DNA of 64,000 nucleotides from Bifiguratus adelaidae (GCA_002261195.1 MVBO01000052.1:27857-91856), one strand, 5' to 3'. Counted from the stretch's first letter, positions 11,784-23,171 are shown. Numbers and translations: made by a program. The notes: generated from the letters alone by a model not told the origin.

Positions 11784-12118
11784 TCACTCTCCTTTATATT
11801 GCCTCAGAAGCCTTTCCAACTCTCTAACGCGCTCTTGATAGCCTTCCAACTCTTCTGTCAACATCTGGATATGATCTACAGACTCTTTGAGGAGTGCTCG
11901 CTTAGACTTCTCGGGTTTCCGTCGATTGGAAGGGGAGGGTTGTCTACATACACGGTCAATGGAACACTAGGATCGGATGTCGGCTATACTTGCCTAGAGG
12001 GATCTTCTGTCGTGTAGGGTGGATAGAAGGTGGGAGGATCCTCGGTCAAGGCCGTATCTTGATGAAACGAGGGACCAGAAGGTCCTGAAGAGTTAGAGTT
12101 AGAGTTGCAATGATACAT
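11784..12118 (-). CDS. Small protein with basic stretch and C-terminal amphipathic helix
   Basis: Two exons (12118-11994 and 11943-11784) join through a 50-bp GC-AG intron to give 94 residues from the ATG at 12118. The frame is open a little further upstream without an ATG, so a 5' exon is possible. The N-terminal half is Ser/Pro/Thr-rich. The C-terminal half has a basic patch (SNRRKPEKSKRALLK) and a leucine-rich helix (IQMLTEELEGYQERVRELER). The layout recalls helix 2 plus zipper of a bHLH factor, but no helix 1 is visible, so I leave function open. It ends 73 bp before the VPS41 start on the same strand. Confidence 0.4.
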
Positions 12119-12743
12119 GTCTTCATGATACGAGTCGAGAGCTGTGTGATGTGAGCAGTAAGCGTCTCCTCTATTCTCTATTCTTTACAGACAATTAAGA
12201 GAACGGAGAGGAGTACAAATGAGAGAGTGAGAGAGAAAAGTCAGAGATAGAGCAGTGAGTGTTCCAGAAAAAGATCGAGAGAAAGTTGTCGCCTATCACT
12301 CGTATATAAAGAACGCTGAGCAAACCACGATGCGTACGATCGAAAAGTACAAGAGCGCGCACACAGGAGACACAAGGGAGAGAGAGAGAAATAAAAGAGA
12401 AAGAAAGGTGCGAGTGTTCCATAGGATCCATCCGAGTTTGACAGGGAGGCTTGTCTCTAAACGGTCGCTTGTACCCCGCTGATGGGTTTGTCGGGCACAG
12501 AATGTAACCATTCCTTTGACAGAGTGTTCCACACACCACCCCTATCCATCCTTTGTGCTTCTTCTCAGATGGCTCGGTGGTTTTCGCCAAGAACGTGATG
12601 GGTCGAGGCAGGTTGGATCGATTCGTCTACGCTTTGAACATGTGGATGAGCCGAAACATGGATTCAGGGGCCCGTATCGGTAGGCCGTGGATCGATGTAG
12701 GCGTCCCGCACATGACAGGCACCACATGGTTAGCACTGTTTTA
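12119..12743. other. Low-complexity intergenic region
   Basis: Purine/pyrimidine-biased DNA rich in GAGAGA and CTCTCT between two minus-strand genes. Short open frames on the minus strand (near 12560-12740) are interrupted by stops and show no recognisable family. This probably holds the promoter and 5' leader of the small helical gene and the 3' UTR of the next one. Confidence 0.3.
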
Positions 12744-14433
12744 TTACTCTAGCGCTTCTCGTAACGAGAGTTCACTGATGTCAAAGGGGAGCTTTTGCTC
12801 ACGCACAGCTCGTTTCTTTCGGGGTGAGGATTTGAGCCAGGTGGGTATCGGGGTATGAAATGTATGAGGGTCGTCTTCGATGGGCTCGGTCAGTTCTATC
12901 GAGGTACGGGTAGAGCCTGGTGGACTTTTCGGATACACATGCGGTAACGAGTCCGAGAGAACGGAGGAGGTGGAGGCTTTGCGCTTAAAGGAACGCGGAT
13001 GGTCGGGTTGTGGAGGTTGGGGAGATATGGGTCTGGCCCAGGTATGGTCGTCGGTAGCTTCCGGTTGTTTCTCGGTGCCGTCTAGAGTACCCGTGGATGG
13101 GTCGGTCCGCTTGTTGTGCTTGTGAAAGAGAGCGTGTCCAATCTTGTCGAGATAGTCGCTCAAGGACTGGGCGGATACCGATCCGTTGGAGAGATTGGTC
13201 ATGGTAGATAGACCAGAGGTAAAGGACAGGTTGGAGCTAATAGATCTTGATCGCGATCGGGCGCGTTGCCCTGTGCTCAAGGAAGCACGTCGTTTGCTGT
13301 GGATGGAGCTATTGGATGCCACGGAGGCACTTCGTAATCTGGACGGTCCAATGGGTGATTCGGTGGGGTTGCGACCCAAGGTGGGCGAAGGGGGTGGGCC
13401 GAGCGTTGGAAGCGATGGACTAGATGCGGGTGGTGTCGTGGCAGGTGTGATGGTGGAGGAGCCATGAGGATCTCTAAATTTGGTCCAGATGGATGTTTTC
13501 ATACCAAATGACTAGATAAAGTGGAACACGATAAGGATGCTGATTTAAAGCGTGTAGCGCGGGGTGTTGGCCTACCTTTTCAATGCCGCTGCTCAACACA
13601 CCCCGTAATCCACTCATACTCATGGACCGAGGCTTCGTCGTTGGCATCTCGGCATCCTCCAAGGCAATCGTGTCTTCGGGTTCGGTGGTTCTGAGGACGC
13701 GTAGGACGGCCCGCTCTGTGCGAGCTTCGTCTGCGGCCGTGGGCTTGCGTTCTTGATCAATGAGTGATTGAATACGAAGTGACTTTTTGCAGGTTAGAGG
13801 CGGCAAAGGTTCATTGTCCGGCAGAATGGGAATGGGATCGGACAATCGCAACGGATCAGGTGTGTCTACCGGTGATTGCATGACGGCATCGCTAGGCGCA
13901 CTGTCCAAAGTGTCCGCGTTAGGCGCTGTCTCCGTGTCCTCCATGGAATCTTGTTCTGCATCCTCGTCCTTGTTGACCTTATTAGAACGCAAAGAGAGGC
14001 GCTTGGGAATTGAGGCGGATTTCGTTCGTTTGATGGATGATGATGACTCTGGGTGCATGGCAGGAGGTGACACATCTCGCGAAAGGGGTCGCGGCGATGT
14101 CGACAAGATAAATGACTGTGTTTCGGACGGCGCAGAGGATGTCGTTAAAAAAGTTGCTTCGGATGTGCTAGGCTGAGGTGTGGCTGGCGAAGCGTCGTCT
14201 GCGGAGGGAACCATCCACGCTCCACCTCGGTGCACTCCTTCAGCGCCGTCCATAGTCTCAACGTCGTGCCGAACAAGATCGCGTGGGAAAAGATTAGCGG
14301 CGTGAGATTCGAAGGAATCCGTACGAGACGTTTCACGGGGTGCCACATGTTGCGACGCATCATGTCGCGGTCGCTTGGATACTGTTGCATCCTCCTCAAA
14401 CTTCCGCTTCCACGGTTTGCTCAATGTCTGCAT
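12744..14433 (-). CDS. Low-complexity Ser/Pro-rich protein, unknown function
   Basis: Two exons (14433-13576, 13511-12744) join in phase to 541 residues. The N-terminus is basic (KPWKRKFEEDATVSKRPRHD), a likely nu clear localisation signal. Most of the protein is Ser/Pro/Thr-rich and probably disordered, with Arg-Ser stretches (SKRRASLSTGQRARSRSRS). More ordered islands are CKKSLRIQSLIDQERKP and ERAVLRVLRTTEPED, SMSGLRGVLSSGIEK, and the C-terminal LPFDISELSLREALE. I do not recognise a family. Nuclear location is inferred from the basic motifs only. It shares a 285-bp divergent promoter with the carboxylase subunit gene. Confidence 0.7.
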
Positions 14434-14475
14434 GGCGAGTGAACTGCCATGGACGTTCCAAGCGGAGGAAAGGTC

Positions 14476-14483
14476 TATAAAAG
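14476..14483 (+). promoter_or_regulatory. TATA-like box in divergent promoter
   Basis: TATAAAAG lies about 240 bp before the chosen carboxylase ATG at 14719. If used, transcription would start near 14500. That would exclude the ATG at 14449 as a start for the carboxylase, although that frame is open. Inference from motif only. Confidence 0.3.
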
Positions 14484-14718
14484 GAAATCGGCTGTGACAA
14501 GAGTTCAGAGTGCGCGCGCGCGTGTCGATGACAAGCCATTGATGCTTGTCTTTTGCAGCCAGGGGAGCAGCGCATGGGATGTATGCCGTAAACCCGACGA
14601 TAAGCTCACGTTGCGCGGATCAGCGTCGTCATACCCCTCTTCTCTCTTTCCCGTCCATCCCCTAACCCGCGCACAAGCTTTTCCCCCCACAAAGCGTGAA
14701 ATTTCCACATGTTGGAAC

Positions 14719-16811
14719 ATGTCTCTCGAGTTTATACCGCAAGTACCGAGACTCAAGTCCAGCGTCAACAAAAACTTGCCAGAGTACAAGGAGAATGTGC
14801 TAGAATGGCAAACGTTGGTGGAGGAGCTTCACGAGAGGTTAGAGGAAGCCTTGTATCAGGGAAAACCAAAGCACATTGCAACGCATATCAAACGGGGTCA
14901 GTTGTTGGGTACGTGAAGTGGATACCGTTTGCACGCATGGAAAAAGGCGCTCATGAGATTTGGATTAGCACGCGATCGAGTGGAGCTCCTGTTAGATGAA
15001 GACTCGCCCTTTCTAGAGTTGTGTCCCTTGGCTGGATGGGGACAGGACGATATGACGACGGGTGGTTCCAATGTGGCAGGCATCGGCCTTGTCTGGTAGG
15101 TGTACTACCAGGAGCTGATTGGTTCTCGCGCTGAGCTTGTTCTTGCCCTGTAGTGGTGTAGAAACCATGGTCGTGGCGAGCGTTCCCACGTTGGCCGGTG
15201 GAGCCATGAACGAAGCGTCTGTGCTCAAGGGAGAACGCATCGGGGCGATCGTCCGCGAAAATCGTCTTCCCGTCATCAACTTAACGCAATCTGTGAGTGC
15301 ACGGAGGGCTTGTTCCTTTTCGCCCTTCTCACGCGCATCCATCCTTTAGGCGGGCGCGAATCTGGAGCAGCAATTCAAGGTGTTTCATCGAGGAGGCGCG
15401 GGTTTCATGAGGCAGGCGAGATTGTGAGTCTGCTTTAGACGCAAGGCTTTTGCAGAGACGCTAACTGTACGTCCCAGGTCGAAATCGGGCGTGCCAACGT
15501 GCACCGTGGTGTTTGGAAGCTCTACCGCCGGCGGCGCTTACACACCCGGCATGAGTGATTATATCATTATGGTAAAGGCGAGTCTGCTTGTTCGCGACTT
15601 TTTAGCATGCGCTCATGGTTTCTGGGCAGAATCAAGCTCAGGTGTTTCTCGGAGGTCCACCGCTGGTGCAGATGGCCACGGGCGAAATTGTGGATGCAGA
15701 AACCTTGGGTGGAGCCGATATGCATTCCCGCAAATCAGGTGTATCCGATCAGCTTGCTCTCGATGAATACGACGCCATTTTGAAGGCGCGTGAATGGATG
15801 TCGAGGTTAAACTGGCAAAAGAAGGGTACCTTGCCCAGCTTGCATCTCAAAGGCACAATCGAAGAGCCGTTCTACGATCCAGGTACGAGAGTGTATTGTC
15901 AGGCACGAGGGCCCCTGTTTCCACCAAAGCTCACGCACTCTTAGAGGAACTGCTCGGTATTGTTTCGGCCAATATCCGTGTGCCATTCGACATCCTCGAA
16001 GTGATTGCCCGCCTGGTGGACGGCTCGCGGTTCCTCAACTTTAAACCTCTCTATGGACCAAACCTTGTATGTGGTTGGGCCAACATTCACGGCATCCCTG
16101 TGGGTATCCTTGCCAACAATAATGTCATCTTTCCTCCCGAGGCCAACAAGGCCACGCAATTCATTCAATTGTGCAATATGAAGTAAGGGCGTCTGGATTT
16201 GCGTTGCTTCTGTCTAACTCTCTCACCTGTAGAAATACACCGCTTCTGTATCTTCAGAACATTACCGGTTTCATGGTAGGCGCCAAAGCGGAACAAGAAG
16301 GCATCATCAAGGCCGGTTCGCGATTCATCAACGCCGTATCCAATTCCCAAGTTCCGGCCATCACCATCGTCATGGGAGCCAGTTATGGTGCGGGTAACTA
16401 TGCCATGTGCGGACGCGCCTATGAGCCTCGCTTTTTGTTCAGTTGGCCCAATTCACGATGCAGTGTGATGGGCGCTGAACAATTGAGTGGTGTCTTGGAT
16501 ACCGTCATGCGCCAAGCCGCCAAACGGTAGGTTGATATGTTCCAAACCTTTCCTCCCTGCCTACGTGTTGCTCATCGCATCCCTTGTCCAGCTCGGGTGA
16601 AACGATAGATGAAGAAAAAGCAGCTCAACGCAAACAACTCTTTTCCATGATGGTCGAAGGCACTTCCAATGTCTACTACACCTCTTCCCGATTGATTGAC
16701 GATGGAGTGATTGATCCCCGAGATACGAGAAACGTTATTGGATTCTGTCTTTCTGTCGTCTACAACAACAAGGTAGAGGGAGGCAACATTTATGGCGTCT
16801 CTCGCATGTAG
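14719..16811 (+). CDS. Methylcrotonyl-CoA carboxylase beta-type subunit
   Basis: Carboxyltransferase subunit that moves CO2 from biotin to an acyl-CoA; closest in motif pattern to 3-methylcrotonyl-CoA carboxylase beta of leucine breakdown. Nine exons join in phase (ends at 14908, 15095, 15292, 15423, 15571, 15882, 16182, 16526, 16811) to 542 residues. Motifs: [91 protein letters not shown]. The last residues are GVSRM; SRM is a PTS1-like tripeptide. The chosen ATG leaves almost no leader ahead of the conserved domain, so no mitochondrial presequence is seen, though the frame is open back to an ATG at 14449. Location is therefore uncertain: mitochondrion is the family norm, peroxisome is suggested here. 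Confidence 0.9.
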
Positions 16812-16918
16812 CATGACAGTGATTGATGCATAAAAGCACTCCAATGTCTCTTGTCTCTCTTCCATGGTTAAGGTGTGACATTTTTGGGACACGTCATTTC
16901 CAACGCTTGTCTTTGACC

Positions 16919-18517
16919 ATGTCGACCCAGGACGAATTGGTCGCGCAATTCAAGGCATTGGTGCAATGCCCCAGCGAACAAGCACGCTTCTATCTGGAGG
17001 CCAACAACTGGAACCTAGAAGTAGGTGGTATGGGCACGTTGAGGCGGTTATTGATGCTTGTCCTGATTAGACAGCTGTTGCGCAGTATTACGACGTGGAG
17101 GCTGGAGGACACTCGGCCCCAGCTCACGAGGAGGGGGACGACGACGATGACGACTATGTAGACGAAGACGAGGGCCAAATTCAACAGCCTGTTGGTCTAC
17201 CTGGAAATAGAGGTCAAACGTCCACTCCTCCTAGAGCCGGTAGTGCGCCGAGGCAGACCAGGTAAGAGAAGAGTATATATGCGGCAAGACGGGCCCTGAT
17301 GTGGGTTCAGATCAAATATTGCTACGCTATCCGACATGTTGAGGCGATCAAATCAGGATCAAGAAGGACAAAACCTGTTTGCTGGTGGCGAAAGATCGTA
17401 AGTCGCTGGGCAACGCATCAACGCAGTGACTCATTGTTTGCTGCAGTGGCATCAATGTTCAAAATCCAGACAAACGAAATGCAAATGAGCTGGTGGAAAA
17501 CATTTTAAAGAAGGCGGCAGAGTAGGTTCCGTGAACAGCCTTGGTTTAGGAGGTAGGGTGCTCATCAAGCCATAGAGGAGGCGCTGCACCTAGCGATGAC
17601 GAAGAACAAGTGCCTCAAAGGCCCGAAGTCAATCATTTTACAGGTAGAGGGCACAAATTAGGTGGCTCAGAGGAACCTTCCGTCTCCGACTCACGGCCAT
17701 CGACATCTTCGTTCAATATACCTAGCGAACCTCGCGAAGGAACGGTAAGTCGTCTGAAGCATGCCAAAATCGTTCTAATCCGTTTATTTAGGCGGTCAGA
17801 AACATTACCTTTTGGCGAAATGGATTCAGTATTGGCGATGGACCCTTGTTCAGATATGATGATCCCGCCAACCAAGACTTTTTACGAAACATCAATACTG
17901 GGTACGTTGTAGGGAATATTTCCTGGAGGCAAAGGCATTGACCTTCATCATGCATCAGACAAGCACCCGTGTCACTGTTGAACGTGAGACCAGGTCAAAA
18001 AGTCGACGTACGTGTTGCCCGTCGCCTTGACGAGGACTACGTCCCCCCACCCAAAGCTCCACCAAAACCATTCGAGGGAGCAAGTCGGCGCTTGGGTTCG
18101 CCCGTTCCGCCAATTATCACCTCGGATTCGGCGAGCCCAGTCAATGCTCCTGGAGCCTATCCTACTACTCAAGCATCTTCAGCCTCAGCCAGTACGAAAC
18201 CATCGTCCTTGGAGGTGGATGATACTCAACCTGTGACGACGTTGCAAATCCGCATGGCCGATGGTACGCGTATGGTTGCCAAGTTTAATCACACGCACAC
18301 CATTGGCGATATCCGCAACTTTGTGCGAAGGTAAGAGAGAGTGATAACCTCCCATTCATCTTTACAGACCATCCTTTCTGTTAGCTCTCGCCCAAACGAA
18401 TCCTCGCAGTCCTTTATCTTGCAAACACCCTTCCCAGTACGAAGACTAGAGGATGACGACAAGACATTGAGCGATGCAAAGTTGTTGAATGCGGTCATTG
18501 TGCAAAAGTACGAGTGA
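16919..18517 (+). CDS. p47/Shp1-type UBX protein, Cdc48 cofactor
   Basis: Adaptor of the Cdc48/p97 ATPase in membrane fusion, autophagy and ubiquitin-dependent protein handling. Eight exons (starts 16919, 17071, 17311, 17447, 17576, 17792, 17959, 18385) give 412 residues. Domains in order: N-terminal UBA-like ([20 protein letters not shown], about 5-45), an acidic linker ([16 protein letters not shown]), a SEP domain (about 190-265, [20 protein letters not shown] and [15 protein letters not shown]), and a C-terminal UBX domain ([20 protein letters not shown] to [10 protein letters not shown]). All three domains match the p47 family and its length. The ATG at 16919 gives the expected UBA start. 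Confidence 0.93.
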
Positions 18518-18575
18518 ATAAAGGTGATCCAATGATGTATGTCTTGCATACCTCTATCTCTCTCTGATAAATGCC

Positions 18576-19200
18576 ATGTGGAAAAGTGTGAGATCTTGCG
18601 GAGCGTCATGGCGTTGGTCTATGGCCACGGTAGGTTGTCAACCGAGTCTACGGTGCTACAAGTCTACCAAGGCTTCACATGATCTGGTACGTGGTTGCGA
18701 TCCCTCCCGCTGCCGCTGCCAATGGCCGCACGGTTCCTGTCCCCGATCTAGGGCCATGTTGACCAATGATGCTCACTCTTTCACCTCCATAGCTTCAAGA
18801 AGCGAGCTGGAGCGTCACCTCTCTCCTTCCCGATGGGTCCAAAGGAACCACGATACTCTCTGCAGAAGATACCCATCGACTGCTCAAACTAGCGCACTTG
18901 AGCGTTCCTAATCGTTTACCGGCTACGGGAACGCAACAAGAAGCATCGAAAAGCGACGCCATGCCCAGTGCTGCCACTCGGCAACGTTTCACGGTCGACT
19001 CGCTCACGGAGGACCTCAACAACATTGCTCACTTTGTCCATCACATCCAAAAGGTCGATACCACCGGTGTCATACCCATGCGTGGACTCTGGCCAGAAGG
19101 CACCGGCCTCCGTCTCCGCGAGGATGAGCCTGTTCCACAGCCTGACTTGCTTTCGCACGCAAAGCGGCGCAGTGGGCACTACTATGTCATTGAAGACTAG
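18576..19200 (+). CDS. Mitochondrial glutamyl-tRNA(Gln) amidotransferase subunit C
   Basis: Small subunit of the GatCAB amidotransferase that converts Glu-tRNA(Gln) to Gln-tRNA(Gln) in mitochondria. Two exons (18576-18686, 18793-19200) give 172 residues. The first exon encodes a basic, Ser-rich, acid-free leader (MWKSVRSCGASWRWSMATVG), a good mitochondrial presequence. The rest carries GatC features: LSAEDTHRLLKLAHLSVP, LTEDLNNIAHFVHHIQKVDT, GVIPMRGLWP and LREDEPVPQPDLL, ending GHYYVIED. The ATG at 18576 is preferred over 18571, which is out of frame and hits a stop. The catalytic subunits are not in the window. Confidence 0.85.
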
Positions 19201-19285
19201 ACTGCGCCACTCTTTCCCTTGACGCCGTGTCCACGTCCCATCCCCTTTCTCCTGTAGATAGATCACGCCCTAGACTATAGGCGAC

Positions 19286-20362
19286 ATGGCATCCAACGAT
19301 ATGGACTTGACGACTACTGCTGGCATGCAAAACTGGCTTCAGCAGACCTATCACCTTGCCGACAAGCCCCACTTGGAGGAACTCGCGGGCGGCACCGCCA
19401 ACTTTGTATGGCGCGCTACGGGTATCGAGTTGCCTGGGGTGAAGTCCACCTCGCTGGTCATCAAACATGCGGAACCTTTTGTCGCTGGTGCAAGACAGTG
19501 GCCATTCGACGTGAAGCGCATGACCTTTGAAGTCGAGGCCATGGCGTTCGTGAATCAACACCTGGGTGCATCGCAAGTTCGCGCACCTACCGTGTACGCC
19601 TACTATGACGAAGCCAAGGTGCTGCTTATGGAAGACGCGGGAGACCAGTCAGAGAACCTCAAGGCCTTTTGTTCGGGCACCCGACCACTTCCAAGCGACT
19701 TGCTCACACGCCTTGGAACCTCGCTTGGTCAATTCATTGGATCCTTGCATACGCTTGGGGAGCATGCAGACGAGATCAAGGATCGACTCCACAATCACAA
19801 GGCCCTCATCATGTCCAAGGCCGTCGTGTACGATCGTCTACCGGCCGTGCTAAACGAATTCAAGGTCAGCGATCCAGAAGATATTCGCGCTGCAGGCGAT
19901 TATTTTGGTCAATTGCTCCTCTCCCAACCTAAAACTTTGTGTATGGGCGACTATTGGTCCGGCAATATCCTCATTCCTCATCCGACCGATGTCTCCTCGC
20001 CTCTCTTGGTGGTGGATTGGGAATTGTCGCGAATAGGACAACCTGGGATGGACATTGGTCAATTTCTGGCCGAAGCTTACTGTCTGCACATCTACAGGCA
20101 GCCTATACAAGATCTCCTCATCTCCTTTCAGCACGCCTACCTCAAAGCCTATCCAGCCTGTTCCAAACGTGATATCCAATGTGCCCTCGTCCATCTGGGA
20201 GCCCATTTGATGGTATGGACACCTAAGACAGGATGGACAGACCAAGAAGGCGCTCAACAGATCGTCGAGCTGGGTGCAGACTATGTGCGTCATGCCTGGA
20301 TAGGGGATTGGCCTTGGTTTCGCACAACACCGTTTGTCATACTAGTTGAGAGTCTCATATAA
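19286..20362 (+). CDS. APH/choline-kinase-fold phosphotransferase
   Basis: Intronless, 358 residues, ATG at 19286. The fold is that of aminoglycoside phosphotransferase and methylthioribose kinase-like small-molecule kinases. Visible motifs: LAGGTANFVWRATG (nucleotide loop), SLVIKHAEPFVAG with the ATP-binding Lys, the Brenner catalytic motif as LCMGDYWSGNIL (usual H-G-D becomes M-G-D, catalytic Asp and Asn kept), and the metal site VVDWELSRIGQPGMDIGQFLAE. The substrate cannot be told from sequence; methylthioribose kinase-like or a fungal APH-family orphan are options. No targeting signal is visible. The gene lies between gatC and the Rpa12 gene, all on the plus strand, without an evident shared role. 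Confidence 0.85.
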   Translation: MASNDMDLTTTAGMQNWLQQTYHLADKPHLEELAGGTANFVWRATGIELPGVKSTSLVIKHAEPFVAGARQWPFDVKRMTFEVEAMAFVNQHLGASQVRAPTVYAYYDEAKVLLMEDAGDQSENLKAFCSGTRPLPSDLLTRLGTSLGQFIGSLHTLGEHADEIKDRLHNHKALIMSKAVVYDRLPAVLNEFKVSDPEDIRAAGDYFGQLLLSQPKTLCMGDYWSGNILIPHPTDVSSPLLVVDWELSRIGQPGMDIGQFLAEAYCLHIYRQPIQDLLISFQHAYLKAYPACSKRDIQCALVHLGAHLMVWTPKTGWTDQEGAQQIVELGADYVRHAWIGDWPWFRTTPFVILVESLI

Positions 20363-20403
20363 ATCGGTGGCTTAGATTTCTACGTCCATTGTTCTCTTAC
20401 TGC

Positions 20404-20847
20404 ATGACTCGACCAACGCACATTATAGGCTCACTCATCTTTTGTCCTGAGTGCGGCAACCTCCTCGACACACCCAGTGGTGATACAGACCTCATTGTCT
20501 GTAATGCATGTGGGTACGCTGTAAGTTCAGCCGACATTGAAAGTGTCAAGGTCGTCACGACCTCGTCCGAGTCCGCCTTTCCCTCGCCTCTCAAAGCCAA
20601 ACGGTCACTGGTCCAACAAAAAGATCCATCATCGTTGGATCAACAGGAGGATGGAGCCACGGTAAGTGTTCGCGTCTGTCGTCACAGGTGTACTTACTCG
20701 CTGGGTGTGTAGATTAAGGAAAAGTGCCCCCAGTGCGGGAACGATACCCTCAATTTCCATACAATGCAATTACGATCGGCCGATGAAGGACAAACCGTCT
20801 TCCTCAACTGTCGGCGGTGTGGTTACAAGGATAAACTCAATACATAG
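20404..20847 (+). CDS. RPA12: RNA polymerase I subunit Rpa12
   Basis: Small subunit of RNA polymerase I needed for transcript cleavage and termination of rRNA synthesis in the nucleolus. Two exons (20404-20661, 20713-20847) give 130 residues. The N-terminal zinc ribbon is CPECGNLLDTPSGD...CNACGY. The C-terminal TFIIS-like ribbon is CPQCGNDTLNFHTMQLRSAD then NCRRCGY. The acidic hairpin is RSADE, where Pol I, II and III subunits share RSADE, and the Cys pairs are intact. The length matches the family (about 120-130). It is convergent with the ubiquitin protease gene, 85 bp between stops. Confidence 0.93.
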
Positions 20848-20932
20848 AGGTGAAGGCATCAGAGGTGTGCGTGTGAGAGTGTACGATAGGAGGAGATTGG
20901 GAAAGAACAGAGCCAGTATATACATACATACA

Positions 20933-23144
20933 TTATATCCTTTCGTAAAACAGCATGTACGGTTCAACACGCAACACTTCATCCAAGCCTACTTCGCAAA
21001 CATCCTCATCGCTAATGGCCCAGAATTTGGTGGCTCCTGCGCTGGCTTGCGCAACCTCTTGTCGATGCTTGCCGTTGGCGAATTGAGTGGGAATCTGAAC
21101 GTCCGGGTGAATCTTGCCTCGTTTGACGCGCTCCACCTTTTTCCGGCGATAGGTCACAAAATGACCGGAATTGTGGAGGCCAGAGTGGACAATGACAGCT
21201 TGCAATCGATAGAGGGGCGGTTTATTGAGACCCATGCGCAAGGGCAACACCTTGGGTGATGCGGCTAGAGGTGTGGAGGAACCTGCAGATGCGGCCAGGA
21301 ATACTTGAGAGGGTGATCGGCTGGTGTAAGGCGTGTCTCGGCTTTTGTTTGGTGGCGTGAGATTTTCCAGTGCAATGTTGAGGCCGTCCGGTGACATGGA
21401 CGCGAAGGAGTTGTGTTTTGACGATGGCGAAGCGACTTCTGCCTCTTCATCCTTGTTGACGAGATTGGCTTCGGCTTTGGTCGGCATGTGTCCGTCAGTG
21501 GTGAACGGTCGTACATCGAGGATTTCGGGGAAAGTGACTTTACAATTGTTTTTCAAGACATGGCCGCTGGGGTAAAAGATGGATCGAGAGAGATGAAGGC
21601 AGAGATCCTTTGGAGGTTTGGCCAAAACGCTCTGTTTGCTTGTTCTTGATGTTTCTTGCGGGTATGTGATCGTAATGTTGAGCTAAAGCAAGGATGAGCG
21701 TGTGATTTGATAGGGGTGACCTCCCAACATACCAAATCTCGTTCAATGTCCGTTCTGAGATTTTCTTCAATGGCGGCAATGTCGCTCTCCAACTTGCTCA
21801 TTTGCTGCTGGGTCGTCTTTGACGATTCCGTGTCTGCACCATGCCGAGCATCACCATTCATGTGTGTCGATTTCGCGGACAAGAGTCGCTCAAGCTCCAT
21901 TCTCTTCAAATTCAAGGTGTGCAAAAGACCACATTTTCGGCACTGGTAATCGTCGAGCATATCAATTTTAATGTAGAGGGACAAGCAGTCTTCCAATGTG
22001 CACGATAATTGCTGTGGCACGTTCAATGTAAGATTGTCAAACACATGATGCCGAATTGCACCCTAGAAAAGCAGCGTTGGTGGTGTATGTCGCAAGCAGA
22101 TGTCTATCCCGTCACTTACCGTATACCCGCACTTGAGACAGCTCACTTTACTCGCGGCGAGACCTGTAAATGGATTACGCGGTCGCTTGCGTTGCGAAGG
22201 CAGGTATCCGCCCAATGTGGAAATCGAAAACGAGCTATACATGGTCCCCATGGTGCCGATAGAATCTGCTGATGAATTGGATGCCACATCCGACTTTTCA
22301 ATCTGTGCCTGCATGTCTTGCCATCAACTTCTTTGCCTCAACGCTCACAGCTTATAAAGCCTACCTTTTCCGCTGCCATCAATTTAATAGCACTAGCGCT
22401 CAACAAAGGCACCGGCTTCTCCTTGAACATGTCCTCTTCTTCATTGGAGAGTATACTGGACATTAGCTGAAACAGCTCGTGCGCGTCCTGCAAACCACTC
22501 TTGTCAACCGTAATCGCAACAATTGCAGTTGGCATACCTGTTGATGACGGCTGAGCCTGTTCTTGCTTTTTCGTTCCAGTGCGTCAACAATATCGCTTGG
22601 AACAATGCAATGTGGTTTATTGAGAGGTTTGTTGAGGGCTATGCTTGTGTGAGGATTCACTTAGGACATTCTCTTGTCCTTGACGTACCTTCAATGGTCC
22701 TATATAACGTGTATGCAACGGACAACCGTACATCTTCGCTCGGAAGCTGCATCGATCCAAGCAGATCGTCTCCTGGTTCTGTAAGCTCCGCCAAGTAGCT
22801 TCTCAACGCTGGCAGTGCTGCTAATGCCTAGTCCACCGGTCAGTCTCCTTGGTCACATGGGTTGTTGCTCTTGCACACGACGAACGTTACCTGCAGAACA
22901 ACGTTGAGAAAACACGAGTTGCCAGTGTTTTGCAACCCGAGAACAAACGCAGCGTCGTACTCTACTCCCCACGTCAGTAACGCTGTAATGATGCGTCGCC
23001 TCTAAAACACTCACCATGCGCATGTCGCTTCGACTTTTTCTTCTTGCGCCTATGCGATGCTCCAGACGATCCCACTAGACCAGCCGCAAGCGCCAGGCCA
23101 GCCATCGTGGCTGCCAGCGGAACGTGATATTTCAAGGGTATCAT
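20933..23144 (-). CDS. Membrane-anchored ubiquitin-specific protease (C19)
   Basis: Deubiquitinating cysteine protease. At least eight exons join on the minus strand into about 600 residues. The N-terminus has a hydrophobic span (VPLAATMAGLALAAGLVGSS) followed by a strongly basic stretch (HRRKKKKSKRHAHG). This layout resembles USP30 or yeast Ubp1 and suggests an outer-mitochondrial or ER anchor with the protease in the cytosol. Catalytic Cys box GLQNTGNSCFLNVVLQ, Q-D-A-H-E-L box, zinc-knuckle-like pairs CLKC and CRKC, and His box SGHFVTYRR followed by FWAISDEDVCEV are all present. It has a long Ser-rich insertion between the Cys and His boxes. The ATG at 23144 lies 27 bp from the divergent lectin ATG. 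Confidence 0.9.
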
Positions 23145-23171
23145 GAAGGTGAAAGGAGTGTGACTTTTAGC

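Noticed and set aside
12195-12740. Minus-strand frames upstream of the small helical gene, considered as missing 5' exons
   Set aside because: Interrupted by stops in each frame, dominated by CTCTCT-encoded Leu/Ser, and no splice combination joins the helical gene in phase.
14449-14718. In-frame upstream extension of the carboxylase subunit as a mitochondrial presequence
   Set aside because: A TATA-like box lies inside it and the residues include long Ser/Pro stretches; kept only as an alternative start.
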